A stretch of 6,328 bases of DNA from Oscillospiraceae bacterium (GTDB lineage: Bacteria > Bacillota > Clostridia > Oscillospirales > Oscillospiraceae): positions 1 through 6,328 of the forward strand of contig JAFVWG010000280.1 of the NCBI GenBank assembly GCA_017501805.1, in the 5' to 3' direction. The notes below the pieces were generated by a model. That model saw only the letters and a list, made by a program, of their open reading frames with translations, ran no database searches and was not told the DNA's origin. Of the stretch, positions 1-6,227 are shown piece by piece; the first letter of the stretch is position 1; every line of letters starts with the position of its first letter. Position numbers and translations under genes: made by a program.

Positions 1-669
1 CTTGTAGGTCTTTGCGCCGTAGCGCTTGTCGATCAGCGGGGAATTGGGGGAATACTCTCTGGTATCCGTCTGTTTCTGCATGTTCATGTGAACGCCGAAG
101 CAGTGGATCAGATAGTTCTTTCCGTCGCCCTTGACATCACCGACATACATCATCACGTGGCCGGACTTGCCCGTGTTGTTGTAAACGTTGAAAAGGTCAC
201 CCGGCTGCGCCATCTCAAGCATCGCATTGACCGCCTGCAGCGCATCCGCGCCGGTCGTCGCGTCAAAGCGGGAAATGCACATGGGATCTTCCGCCGTGAT
301 ATTCGCCAGCGCCAGCGTCACCAGCGCGCCGGGCGAGCCGAGCAGATCGTAGTTGAACGCATCCCAGTAGATATCGTGCATAAAGGTCGAGCAAACGGAA
401 AACAGCGTATTGTGCGGCGTTGCATATTCGGGCGACGCCTTATCGCATGATCGGATCTTGCCGCCGTCCACTCTGGGGATATCGTCAACGATAGGTCTGC
501 CTTCGTACTGCATACTGTGTCCCTTGTCGTAGTATGCCATACCGACGGTAACAAGCGCCTGCTGGCGTTCCTCCGGGGTTTCCGCAGCCGCGCCGAAGAT
601 CGGCAGGATGCCGAGGCAGAGCAGCGCCGCAAGCATCAGGCATACAGAACGTTTCCAAAAAAGTTTCAT
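1..669 (-). CDS. Secreted NlpC/P60-like cysteine peptidase, N-terminal part (cut by window edge)
   Basis: Partial gene; the 3' end lies beyond position 1, and the 223 visible codons contain no stop. The ATG at 669 follows an AGAGG ribosome site 7 bases upstream. Residues 1 to about 29 are a signal peptide (basic start MKLFWKR, hydrophobic core, cleavage near the Ala run), so the product is exported. The rest matches the N-terminal domain of the complete upstream paralogue without gaps, with about 157 of 223 residues identical by hand count. The putative catalytic Cys lies in SVCSTFMHDI (residue 93), the His in SGHVMMYVGD (171), and a third His in LIHCFG (189). This Cys/His/His order and spacing fits NlpC/P60 enzymes, which cut peptide bonds in peptidoglycan; the substrate here is inference. 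By analogy the missing part may hold a DUF11-like domain and SLH repeats, but that cannot be seen. It has its own promoter and follows a terminator, so it is probably monocistronic with respect to its paralogue. Confidence 0.85.
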   Translation of the reverse strand, partial: MKLFWKRSVCLMLAALLCLGILPIFGAAAETPEERQQALVTVGMAYYDKGHSMQYEGRPIVDDIPRVDGGKIRSCDKASPEYATPHNTLFSVCSTFMHDIYWDAFNYDLLGSPGALVTLALANITAEDPMCISRFDATTGADALQAVNAMLEMAQPGDLFNVYNNTGKSGHVMMYVGDVKGDGKNYLIHCFGVHMNMQKQTDTREYSPNSPLIDKRYGAKTYK

Positions 670-706
670 ACAATGACCTCTTTTCCAACCATTTTATCTT
701 CTTTTC

Positions 707-735
707 ATAATACAAAACCACATTTAAAAAAGCAA
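707..735 (-). promoter_or_regulatory. Sigma-A type promoter for the partial peptidase gene
   Basis: On the minus strand a -35 TTGCTT (730-735) and a -10 TATTAT (707-712) are separated by exactly 17 bases, 37 bases upstream of the ATG at 669. The same -35 hexamer and spacing occur in front of the complete paralogue. It lies just 11 bases beyond the end of the terminator hairpin that closes the upstream gene. Confidence 0.6.
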
Positions 736-746
736 GCATCGCACTT

Positions 747-780
747 AAAAACGCTCCGATCTTCCGATCGGAGCGTTTTT
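747..780 (-). terminator. Rho-independent terminator of the SLH peptidase gene
   Basis: A perfect 15-bp inverted repeat (747-761 against 766-780) encloses the four-base loop TTCC. The core arm is CGCTCCGATC, flanked by A5 and T5, so the minus transcript ends in a GC-rich stem with a U tract. It begins 8 bases after the stop of the 739-aa gene. The A/T symmetry would let it work in both directions. Confidence 0.9.
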
Positions 781-788
781 CTATCATA

Positions 789-3008
789 TCACAGTTTCCG
801 CAGAGCGCAGATGATCTTTGCGATCTGCGCGCGCGTGAGAAGTCCCTCCGGGGCAAATTCCGTCGCGGTCATACCGTTGATGACGCCCGCGTGATGGAGC
901 GCCAGCACGTCCTTGTCTGCCGTGTCCGCAAAGGGATTGGAGGCAGGCTGCGCCGTAAGATTTTTCGCCTTCGCGGCGATGCGGCACAGTTCCAGTCTCG
1001 TGATAGCAGCGTCGGGGTCGACATCCGCCGTGAGCCAGCCCTTGCTCTTCGCAAGGGCAAGATAGCCGCTCGCCCAGTGCTTTCCGCTCTTCGCGGGTTC
1101 TTTCTCGCCGACTGCGAGCGCGATGAGCTTCAGCGCCTGTCCGTAGGTCAGCGTGCCGTTTGGGGCAAAGGTGGTCGCGGTCATACCGCTCACCGTGCCA
1201 TCTTCGACCAGTTCTTTCACAAAGGCATAAAACCAGTCACTTTGCTTCACGTCCGCAAACAGCAGTTTTTCCTGCAAGGCAAGCGTGTGCATATCGTCAT
1301 AGCCCAGCGCGGGACGGATGCCGAAAAATGCGCTGAAGAAGAGGCTCTTGAAGAAGGTCGGCTCTTCGACGATCTCAGGCTGATTCTGCTCATTCAGCAT
1401 CAGATACTTTCCGCTGCCAAGATACACCAGCGGGTCGATCTTCTCCGGCTTGCGGATGTTGTCCGTGCGGAGGATAACGTCCCCCGGCTCCACGTGCATA
1501 TCGCGCAGGTCGTTCATCCGCTCATGTCCGTACAGATTCCACAGATTTCTGCCGCCGTGGAACATCGGAACGACCATCGCCGCGACCTGTTTCTCCTCAG
1601 AGGTCAGTTTCTCTCTCCCCTTCAACACGCGCGCCGCACCACCGTCGGAGAAGGTCTTTTCCTCCGTCAGCTTATCCGCGATCTGCTGCATCGTCGGCAT
1701 CGTGATATCCAAGCCGAGGATCTTCCTGTAGACCGTCTCGCCAAGCTCCGCGCGCGGTGTCCCGACAAGTGCGGTGTTATACTTTCCCTTTGCGATCGCA
1801 TCGAGCTTCCTCAGATCTTTTGTGTTCAGCTTCCTGCCGCTTACGGTGACGGCGATCTGCGTCGCAGGGATGTCTCCCACAGAGCTTCCGTCAAAGACGA
1901 GCTGCGTGCCGCGCTCGGCGGTAACGATGTATTCCACGGTCAGCGTCTTTTCGCTCCCGGCGGGCATCTGAACATTCCACGTGATCTTGTCGCCGGCGAC
2001 CGTCGCACCCGAGGGGGTGTTTTTCAGCTCCACACCCGCGGGGATCTTCTCCGTCACGGGCACGGCGTAAGCCGTCTTCGAGTTGTTGAAAAGCACAAGC
2101 GTCAGCGTCGCGGTCTCTCCCTTTTCGTAGCTGCCAAAGCGCGTCCGGTCGAGCGTACGGTCAACCGCAAAGCGCGGGTGCGTCATACGAAAGCGCGTCT
2201 TCGCGGGGATGGGATATTCCGTTTCGCTCATCGCATTCAGCGGACGCAGAAGAGAAATATAGGTCTGCTTTCCCTTTTTCGCGTAGCCAAGCATCTGCTT
2301 TCCGACTTCTGTCAGACGAATCGAACCGCCGCAGCCGTCCGCGTATTTATTTACGCCGTAGCGCTCGTCGATCAAGGGAGACTTCGGCGCATACTCTCTG
2401 TTGTCCCGCTGCTTTTCGGGGTTCATGCTCGCGCCGAAGCAGTGGGCGAGGTAGTTCTTTCCGTCCCCCTTCACATCGCCGACATACATCATCGCGTGAC
2501 CGGCTTCGCTTTTCTTGTTGTAAACATTAAAGATATCGCCGGGCTGCGCCAGCGTAAGCATCTCTTCGACCGCAGTCACCGCATCCGCGCCGGTCGTCGC
2601 ATCAAATCGGCGCACGCAGCGGGGATCGTCCTCCTTGATCTTTGAAAGACCGCCTGTTGAAATCGTACCGGGAGTGCCGGACAGACCGAAGTTGAACGCA
2701 TCCCAGTAGATATCATGCATATAGGTCGAGCAAACGCTGAAGAGCGTGTTGTGCGGCGTTGCATATTCCGGCGGTGCAAGTGCGTCCGAGCGGGTCTTGC
2801 CGCCGTCCCTTCTGGGGACGTCATCAACAACGGTTTTGTTGTCGTACTGCATGCTGTGTCCCTTGTCGTAGTATGCCATCGCGACGGCGACAAGTGCCTG
2901 CTGCCGCTCCTCCATGGAATCCGCAGCCGTGCCGAAGATCGGCAGGATGCCGAGGCAGAGTGCCGCCGTAAGCATCAGGCAGACAGAACGTTTCCAAAAC
3001 CGTTTCAT
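789..3008 (-). CDS. Secreted, SLH-anchored NlpC/P60-like cysteine peptidase (739 aa)
   Basis: Predicted cell-wall protein. Layout by residue: signal peptide 1 to about 29; NlpC/P60-like domain about 85-255; DUF11-like beta domain about 290-390 (TLTLVLFNNS, EKIPAGVEL, ITWNVQMPAG); a second alpha/beta region about 395-570; three SLH repeats about 582-634, 643-684 and 690-739 (LFADV, LTYGQALKLIALA, ITRLELCRIA, LTRAQIAKII). The likely catalytic residues are Cys93 (SVCSTYMHDI), His171 (AGHAMMYVGD) and His189 (LAHCFG), matching the Cys-His-polar order of NlpC/P60 peptidases. SLH repeats usually bind secondary cell-wall polymers, so the enzyme probably sits in the wall and acts on peptidoglycan or another surface peptide; the true substrate is unknown. 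Residues 395-570 have no Cys and look like a dead copy of the same fold. The ATG at 3008 has GAGGG 6 bases upstream. It is single-gene between its own promoter and terminator, with a close paralogue downstream. Confidence 0.88.
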   Translation of the reverse strand: MKRFWKRSVCLMLTAALCLGILPIFGTAADSMEERQQALVAVAMAYYDKGHSMQYDNKTVVDDVPRRDGGKTRSDALAPPEYATPHNTLFSVCSTYMHDIYWDAFNFGLSGTPGTISTGGLSKIKEDDPRCVRRFDATTGADAVTAVEEMLTLAQPGDIFNVYNKKSEAGHAMMYVGDVKGDGKNYLAHCFGASMNPEKQRDNREYAPKSPLIDERYGVNKYADGCGGSIRLTEVGKQMLGYAKKGKQTYISLLRPLNAMSETEYPIPAKTRFRMTHPRFAVDRTLDRTRFGSYEKGETATLTLVLFNNSKTAYAVPVTEKIPAGVELKNTPSGATVAGDKITWNVQMPAGSEKTLTVEYIVTAERGTQLVFDGSSVGDIPATQIAVTVSGRKLNTKDLRKLDAIAKGKYNTALVGTPRAELGETVYRKILGLDITMPTMQQIADKLTEEKTFSDGGAARVLKGREKLTSEEKQVAAMVVPMFHGGRNLWNLYGHERMNDLRDMHVEPGDVILRTDNIRKPEKIDPLVYLGSGKYLMLNEQNQPEIVEEPTFFKSLFFSAFFGIRPALGYDDMHTLALQEKLLFADVKQSDWFYAFVKELVEDGTVSGMTATTFAPNGTLTYGQALKLIALAVGEKEPAKSGKHWASGYLALAKSKGWLTADVDPDAAITRLELCRIAAKAKNLTAQPASNPFADTADKDVLALHHAGVINGMTATEFAPEGLLTRAQIAKIICALRKL

Positions 3009-3022
3009 ACCGGACCCTCGCT

Positions 3023-3064
3023 TCCTATGTAATCTCTTTCCATTTTATAAAAAATCCTATGTAA
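3023..3064. repeat. Pair of 10-bp direct repeats around the -10 box
   Basis: TCCTATGTAA occurs exactly twice, at 3023-3032 and 3055-3064, 32 bp apart (about three helical turns). One copy fills the spacer next to the -35 box of the SLH peptidase promoter; the other lies in the start of the 5' leader. The placement would suit a regulator that binds on one DNA face, but no such protein is identified. The downstream paralogue's promoter lacks the repeat. Confidence 0.4.
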
Positions 3065-3070
3065 AAGCAA
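3042..3070 (-). promoter_or_regulatory. Probable sigma-A promoter of the SLH peptidase gene
   Basis: On the minus strand TTGCTT (3065-3070) and TAAAAT (3042-3047) are spaced by 17 bases. The -10 could also be read as TATAAA two bases earlier, with a 15-base spacer. The leader to the ATG at 3008 would be only about 25-30 bases. The paralogue uses the same TTGCTT-17 arrangement, which supports the call. Confidence 0.5.
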
Positions 3071-3138
3071 TCCCCCGCTTCTCCTCCGCAGCAATTCGGA
3101 ACCACCGTCACAGGGACAATTATCAATCGCCCGCCTGC

Positions 3139-3313
3139 CTTGGCTCTCCCTATGGGAGAGCTGTCAGCGAAGCTGACTGAGAGGGCAATATCCAATCCGT
3201 GCCAACGGCACACCACAACTCTTCACTCTTCACTATTCACTATTCACTTCGCCGCAAAGCGGCGACGAATGAGGTCTCCCGCTGCAGGCGTATCAAACTC
3301 GCCGCCTCGCGGC
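3139..3313. repeat. Intergenic palindromic repeat block A
   Basis: A run of short hairpins with 3-base loops and no coding signal: 3142-3162 (GCTCTCCC/GGGAGAGC), 3163-3177 (GTCAGC/GCTGAC), 3199-3211 (GTGCC/GGCAC), 3249-3265 (TCGCCGC/GCGGCGA) and 3301-3313 (GCCGC/GCGGC). The segment GAGGTCTCCC...GTATCAA at 3271-3296 recurs twice in block B near the right edge. Such blocks resemble REP-like or MITE-like intergenic elements I recall from Clostridia genomes. The stretch 3071-3138, between the SLH gene promoter and this block, shows nothing I can name. Confidence 0.65.
3220..3247. repeat. Four tandem 7-bp units inside repeat block A
   Basis: Two TCTTCAC units followed by two TATTCAC units lie head to tail without spacing. 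A related, less regular CTCTTC/TATTC series is at 6055-6084 in block B. It could be a slippage-prone tract; nothing shows a regulatory role. Confidence 0.6.
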
Positions 3314-3315
3314 AC

Positions 3316-3344
3316 AAAAAAACCGGAGCGCCGCCGCTCCGGTT
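3316..3344 (-). terminator. Rho-independent terminator of the metal efflux operon
   Basis: A 10-bp stem (AACCGGAGCG at 3321-3330 with its complement at 3335-3344) has a 4-base loop and is followed on the minus strand by a run of seven U (A7 at 3316-3322, overlapping the stem foot). It begins 5 bases after the ATPase stop codon, closing the operon. Confidence 0.9.
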
Positions 3345-3349
3345 CTTCC

Positions 3350-5281
3350 TTATTCTTTCACAAAGTTCGCACGCATCGCGTTGAGGATGGCAAGCACCGC
3401 AACACCGACGTCGCCGAACACGCTGATCCAGAGGTTCGCAAAGCCGAGCGCGGAAAGCAGCAAAATCGCCAGCTTCACCGCGAGGGCGAAGATCACGTTC
3501 TGCCGGACGATCTGCATCGTCTTTTTCGCAATGCGCTTTGCCGCGGGGATGCCGCGCAGATCGTCTCGCATCAGCACAACGTCCGACGCCTCGATCGCCG
3601 CATCCGAGCCGACGCCGCCCATCGCGATGCCGATATCCGCGCACATCAGCACGGGCGCATCGTTGATGCCGTCGCCGACGAAGCAGACGGAGCGTTTTCC
3701 GTCCCGATCGGCGAGCAGCGCCTCGAGCTGACCCGCTTTGTCCTGCGGCAGCATCTGCGCGCGGTAGTCGGTGATCCCGGTCTGCTTTGCGATCCGCGCG
3801 GCGATCTGCTCGCTGTCGCCCGTAAACAGGATCGTTTTCGCGCCCTGTCCGCGCAGAGCTGCAAGCACCTCGCGGCTCTCCTCGCGCAGTTCGTCCGCAA
3901 TGTGGATCGCGCCGAGGAACGCGCCGTTTTTCGCTACATAGACGACCGTTCCTCCGTCCTCAGCCGGGGAAAACGCAATGCCGTTTTCCTCCATCAGCTT
4001 CGCGTTTCCGCAGAGGATGACATCCGTCCCCTGCGCTGCCGTCACGCCCATCCCGGCGTGGTTGACCGAGGTATAGCCCTTTTCATAGCGCTCTCCTGCG
4101 GCAGCGAGGATCGAACGCGCGATCGGGTGGTGCGAATCGGCTTCCGCCGCCGCGGCGGCGGACAGGATCTCTTCGCGCCGTTCCTCCGGCACGACCTCCG
4201 TCACCGCGAAGTTGCCCTTCGTGATCGTTCCCGTCTTGTCAATGACGAACACATCCGTCTGATCCAGACGTTCGAGATAGTCCGAGCCCTTGACCAGCAC
4301 ACCTGCGCGGGAAGCCGCGCCGATGCCCGCAACAAAGCTCAGCGGAACGGAAATGACAAGCGCACAGGGGCAGGAGACAACGAGGAAGTTCAGCGCACGG
4401 TAGATCCAATCGCTCAGCCCGCCGACGAAGATGGGCGGCACCACAGCGAGGAGCAGCGCCGCGACCACGACCACGGGCGTATAGTACCGCGCGAAGCGTG
4501 AAATGAAGCTCTCCATCTTCGATTTTCTTCCCGCCGCGTTCTCCACAAGGTCGAGGATCTTCGCAACGGTGGACTGCGCAAAGGGCGCCGTGACGCGCAG
4601 ATGCAGACTGCTCGTCAGATTCACACAGCCGGACAGGACGGCGTCCCCCTCCATCACGCCGCGCGGAAGCGACTCTCCCGTAAGCGCGGCGGCGTCCAGC
4701 TCGGATTCGCCCTCCGTCACGATGCCGTCCAGCGGCACGCGCTCTCCGGCGTGCACGATGATGATCTCGTCCACGGCAACCTTCTCCGGGGAAACGACCT
4801 CCGCTTCGCCGCCGCGCAGTACGCGGGCGAATTCCGGACGGATCGACATCAGCTTCGCAATGGAATCGCGGGAACGTCCCACCGCGTAGCGCTGGAACCA
4901 TTCGCCGAGCTGATAGAACAGCAGCACGGCACAGGCCTCGTCCATCCCCTCCGGTGCGCCGCCCCGCAGCGCCGAGGTGATGCCGATTGCAAACGCGCCG
5001 ACGGTCGCGACGGTCATCAGAAAATTCTCATCAAAGACCTGTCCGCGGCGAATGTTGCGGAAGCATCTGAGCAGCACGTCCCGGCCGATGTACACATAGA
5101 TAGCGAGAAAAATGCCCAGCGGCAGCAGCCAGCCGAACCCGCCGGGGATCAGCGAAGCAAGACCCAGCGGCAGCCGCTCCGGCCAAAGCGCGGGCAGAAT
5201 ATGATCCGCACAGAAGGTGACCGCGAAGGCGGTCAGCGCGATCACAATGCGGCGCAGCTGTTTTTTAAGTTTGCGCGACAT
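3350..5281 (-). CDS. cadA: P1B-type Zn/Cd/Pb-exporting ATPase, lacking its own HMA domain (643 aa)
   Basis: Inner-membrane pump that uses ATP to export soft divalent ions. Visible motifs by residue: FDENFLM 83-89; GEWFQR 126-131; actuator TGES 201-204; ion-binding SCPCALV 303-309; phosphorylation site DKTGT with Asp348; SHHP 383-386 of the nucleotide-binding domain; FTGDS 487-490; hinge GDGINDAP 536-543; Lys603 in the seventh and Asp624 (FGDVGVAVLAILNAMR) in the eighth membrane helix. CPC together with the late Lys and Asp is the pattern of the ZntA/CadA subgroup, so Zn, Cd or Pb is expected rather than Cu. CadA/ZntA proteins are usually about 700 or more residues with an N-terminal HMA domain; here that domain is the separate upstream gene, in the same frame across one TGA. 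The ATG at 5281 lies 3 bases after that stop, with GGAAG inside the HMA gene as its ribosome site, implying translational coupling. Which metal is preferred is not decided by the sequence. Confidence 0.93.
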   Translation of the reverse strand: MSRKLKKQLRRIVIALTAFAVTFCADHILPALWPERLPLGLASLIPGGFGWLLPLGIFLAIYVYIGRDVLLRCFRNIRRGQVFDENFLMTVATVGAFAIGITSALRGGAPEGMDEACAVLLFYQLGEWFQRYAVGRSRDSIAKLMSIRPEFARVLRGGEAEVVSPEKVAVDEIIIVHAGERVPLDGIVTEGESELDAAALTGESLPRGVMEGDAVLSGCVNLTSSLHLRVTAPFAQSTVAKILDLVENAAGRKSKMESFISRFARYYTPVVVVAALLLAVVPPIFVGGLSDWIYRALNFLVVSCPCALVISVPLSFVAGIGAASRAGVLVKGSDYLERLDQTDVFVIDKTGTITKGNFAVTEVVPEERREEILSAAAAAEADSHHPIARSILAAAGERYEKGYTSVNHAGMGVTAAQGTDVILCGNAKLMEENGIAFSPAEDGGTVVYVAKNGAFLGAIHIADELREESREVLAALRGQGAKTILFTGDSEQIAARIAKQTGITDYRAQMLPQDKAGQLEALLADRDGKRSVCFVGDGINDAPVLMCADIGIAMGGVGSDAAIEASDVVLMRDDLRGIPAAKRIAKKTMQIVRQNVIFALAVKLAILLLSALGFANLWISVFGDVGVAVLAILNAMRANFVKE

Positions 5282-5284
5282 GGA

Positions 5285-5500
5285 TCACACTTCCATCTCA
5301 AAGTCCGCTTCCGCTTTCTTTGCGGCCTTGACGGCTTCCTTCACGATCTCGTCAAAGCGGTCGTCGTCCGCCTCCAGCGTGGGCTTCTGCAGGATGAAAT
5401 TGATCTGGCAGTCCCTGACGCCGTCAACGGCGGCAATGGCTCTCTGGCACTTGTCGGCGCACACCGGGCAGTCCACTTCGATCGAAAATGTCTTTTTCAT
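5285..5500 (-). CDS. Free-standing heavy-metal-associated (HMA) domain protein (71 aa)
   Basis: A small cytosolic metal-binding protein spanning one ferredoxin-like HMA domain. The motif VDCPVCADKCQ supplies the classical CxxC pair (Cys11, Cys14) that binds soft metal ions, plus an extra Cys18 where the family more often has an Ile, Met or similar residue. The following GVRDCQINF and the C-terminal helix fit the fold, with a further Cys in the second strand. It likely replaces the N-terminal domain missing from the ATPase, delivering metal to it or sensing load; this is inference from order and frame. The ATG at 5500 follows AGGAGA 9 bases upstream, and the gene starts 15 bases after the repressor stop. 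It ends with TGA, then TCC, then the ATPase ATG, all in frame. The stop might be a sequencing error or lesion in a fused gene, but separate small HMA genes before such ATPases are known in Bacillota. Confidence 0.85.
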   Translation of the reverse strand: MKKTFSIEVDCPVCADKCQRAIAAVDGVRDCQINFILQKPTLEADDDRFDEIVKEAVKAAKKAEADFEMEV

Positions 5501-5515
5501 ATTTCTCTTCTCCTT

Positions 5516-5866
5516 TTACTCTGTCACATGGGAAAGGCCGCAGGCAAGGATCTGCTCCACATGGTCATCCGCGAGCGAATAGAAAACTTCCTTGCCGCTC
5601 TTCCTTGGTTTGACCAGATGCGCCTGCCGCAGCACGCGGAGCTGATGCGAAGCCGCCGAGATCGTCAGACCGAGACACTCCGCGATGTCGCAGACGCACA
5701 GCTCACGGATCGAAAGGCAGCTGAGGATCTTCATCCGCGTCGGATCGCCGAAGACTTTGTAGAGCTCGGCAAGCGCGCGCAGCAGCGCATCGTCCGGGAT
5801 CGCGGCGCGCACCGCGCCGACAGGCTCATCGTGCGAATGCACCTCTGTACAGAAAAGGTCTTCCAT
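5516..5866 (-). CDS. cadC: ArsR/SmtB-family metal-sensing repressor, CadC-like (116 aa)
   Basis: Winged-helix dimeric repressor expected to bind the operator at 5892-5917 and leave it when Zn, Cd or Pb binds. The ELCVCDIAE motif (Cys57, Cys59) lies just before the recognition helix SAASHQLRVLRQAHLV, with the wing at KSGKEVFYSL. Compared from memory with staphylococcal CadC, ligands line up with a shift of one: Cys6 for Cys7, His10 for Cys11, Cys57 and Cys59 for Cys58 and Cys60. The C-terminal helix keeps Asp100, His102, His113 and Glu116 with the CadC spacing, so both the soft-metal and the dimer-interface zinc sites look intact. His10 in place of the second N-terminal Cys, with His12 nearby, is a variation that could shift metal preference. 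The ATG at 5866 has GGGAGG 7 bases upstream. First gene of the efflux operon and probably self-regulated. Confidence 0.92.
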   Translation of the reverse strand: MEDLFCTEVHSHDEPVGAVRAAIPDDALLRALAELYKVFGDPTRMKILSCLSIRELCVCDIAECLGLTISAASHQLRVLRQAHLVKPRKSGKEVFYSLADDHVEQILACGLSHVTE

Positions 5867-5891
5867 GCCGTAACCTCCCTTTCATTTCTTC

Positions 5892-5917
5892 AACACTTGA
5901 ACAACTGTTCAAGTGTT
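5892..5917. promoter_or_regulatory. 12-2-12 inverted-repeat operator for the CadC-like repressor
   Basis: Perfect 12-bp arms, AACACTTGAACA (5892-5903) and TGTTCAAGTGTT (5906-5917), flank AC. The core TGAACA-N2-TGTTCA is the shape known for ArsR/SmtB operators. It begins 3 bases downstream of the -10 box and covers the expected transcription start, so a bound repressor would block initiation. It could also fold in RNA, but its position favours a protein site. Confidence 0.9.
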
Positions 5918-5920
5918 CAT

Positions 5921-5948
5921 ATAATAGCACATTTATCTGTTTTGTCAA
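5921..5948 (-). promoter_or_regulatory. Sigma-A promoter of the metal efflux operon
   Basis: On the minus strand a consensus -35 TTGACA (5943-5948) and a -10 TATTAT (5921-5926) are separated by 16 bases. The start would fall near 5914, inside the operator, giving a leader of roughly 48 bases. The near-consensus boxes imply a strong promoter kept off by the repressor. Confidence 0.88.
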
Positions 5949-5955
5949 GCATAAA

Positions 5956-6099
5956 GCCTTCTCCTTTGGAGAAGGTGGCTGCGGCACAGCCGCAGCCGGA
6001 AGAGGTCTCCGCCCGCGGGCGTATCCAAATCGTGCCGCTCGTGGCACACAACACCTCTTCCCTCTTCACTATTCCCTCTTCACTACCGCCAACGGCGGT
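5956..6099. repeat. Intergenic palindromic repeat block B, first copy
   Basis: Hairpins in series: 5957-5975 (CCTTCTCC/GGAGAAGG), 5977-5997 (GGCTGCGGC/GCCGCAGCC), 6032-6047 (GTGCC/GGCAC) and 6085-6099 (ACCGCC/GGCGGT). Between them GGAAGAGGTCTCC...GTATCCAA (5998-6028) is a shared module, followed by a CTCTTC-rich tract. The first hairpin stands only 8 bases upstream of the efflux operon -35 box. Open frames here are short, biased by the repeats and without credible starts. Confidence 0.7.
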
Positions 6100-6101
6100 C
6101 T

Positions 6102-6227
6102 CCAAAACCTTCCCCTCTGGGGAAGGTGGCGGCAAAGCCGCCGGAAGAGGTCTCCCGCCGCAGCGGTATCCAATCGTGCCTCCGGCACACCGCGACTCGG
6201 CGCAGCCGAATACCACGCGCGAAGCGC
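6102..6227. repeat. Intergenic palindromic repeat block B, second copy
   Basis: Repeats the order of the first copy: 6108-6126 (CCTTCCCC/GGGGAAGG), 6128-6142 (GGCGGC/GCCGCC), the GAGGTCTCCC...GTATCCAA module at 6147-6173, and 6176-6188 (GTGCC/GGCAC). It then adds 6197-6209 (TCGGC/GCCGA) and 6217-6227 (GCGC/GCGC). Stem sequences differ from copy one while pairing is kept, so base pairing rather than primary sequence seems to be preserved. Confidence 0.7.

Noticed and set aside
88..450. Plus-strand open frame of 120 codons
   Set aside because: Antisense to the partial peptidase gene. It resembles the frame opposite the paralogue only because the sense genes are duplicated.
891..2645. Long plus-strand open frame of 584 codons
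   Set aside because: It lies opposite the SLH peptidase gene, is rich in Arg, His and Gln without any recognisable motif, and has no ribosome site. It is the antisense shadow of GC-rich codons.
2955..3008. Possible lipoprotein signal in the two secreted proteins (Cys18 in the hydrophobic stretch)
   Set aside because: The residue before the Cys is Leu, not Gly, Ala or Ser, and the hydrophobic core continues past it, so an ordinary signal peptide with cleavage near residue 29 fits better.
3009..3040. Riboswitch or other structured leader of the SLH peptidase gene
   Set aside because: The leader after the inferred start is only about 30 bases and shows no stable stem, too short for a known riboswitch class.
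3139..3313. CRISPR array or attachment site in the repeat blocks
   Set aside because: Repeats are palindromes of varying sequence without constant-length unique spacers, no cas or integrase gene is present, and no tRNA end is nearby.
3140..4501. Plus-strand open frame of 453 codons
   Set aside because: It starts inside repeat block A and runs antisense through the ATPase gene, whose motifs on the minus strand are unmistakable. Composition is arginine-rich and shadow-like.
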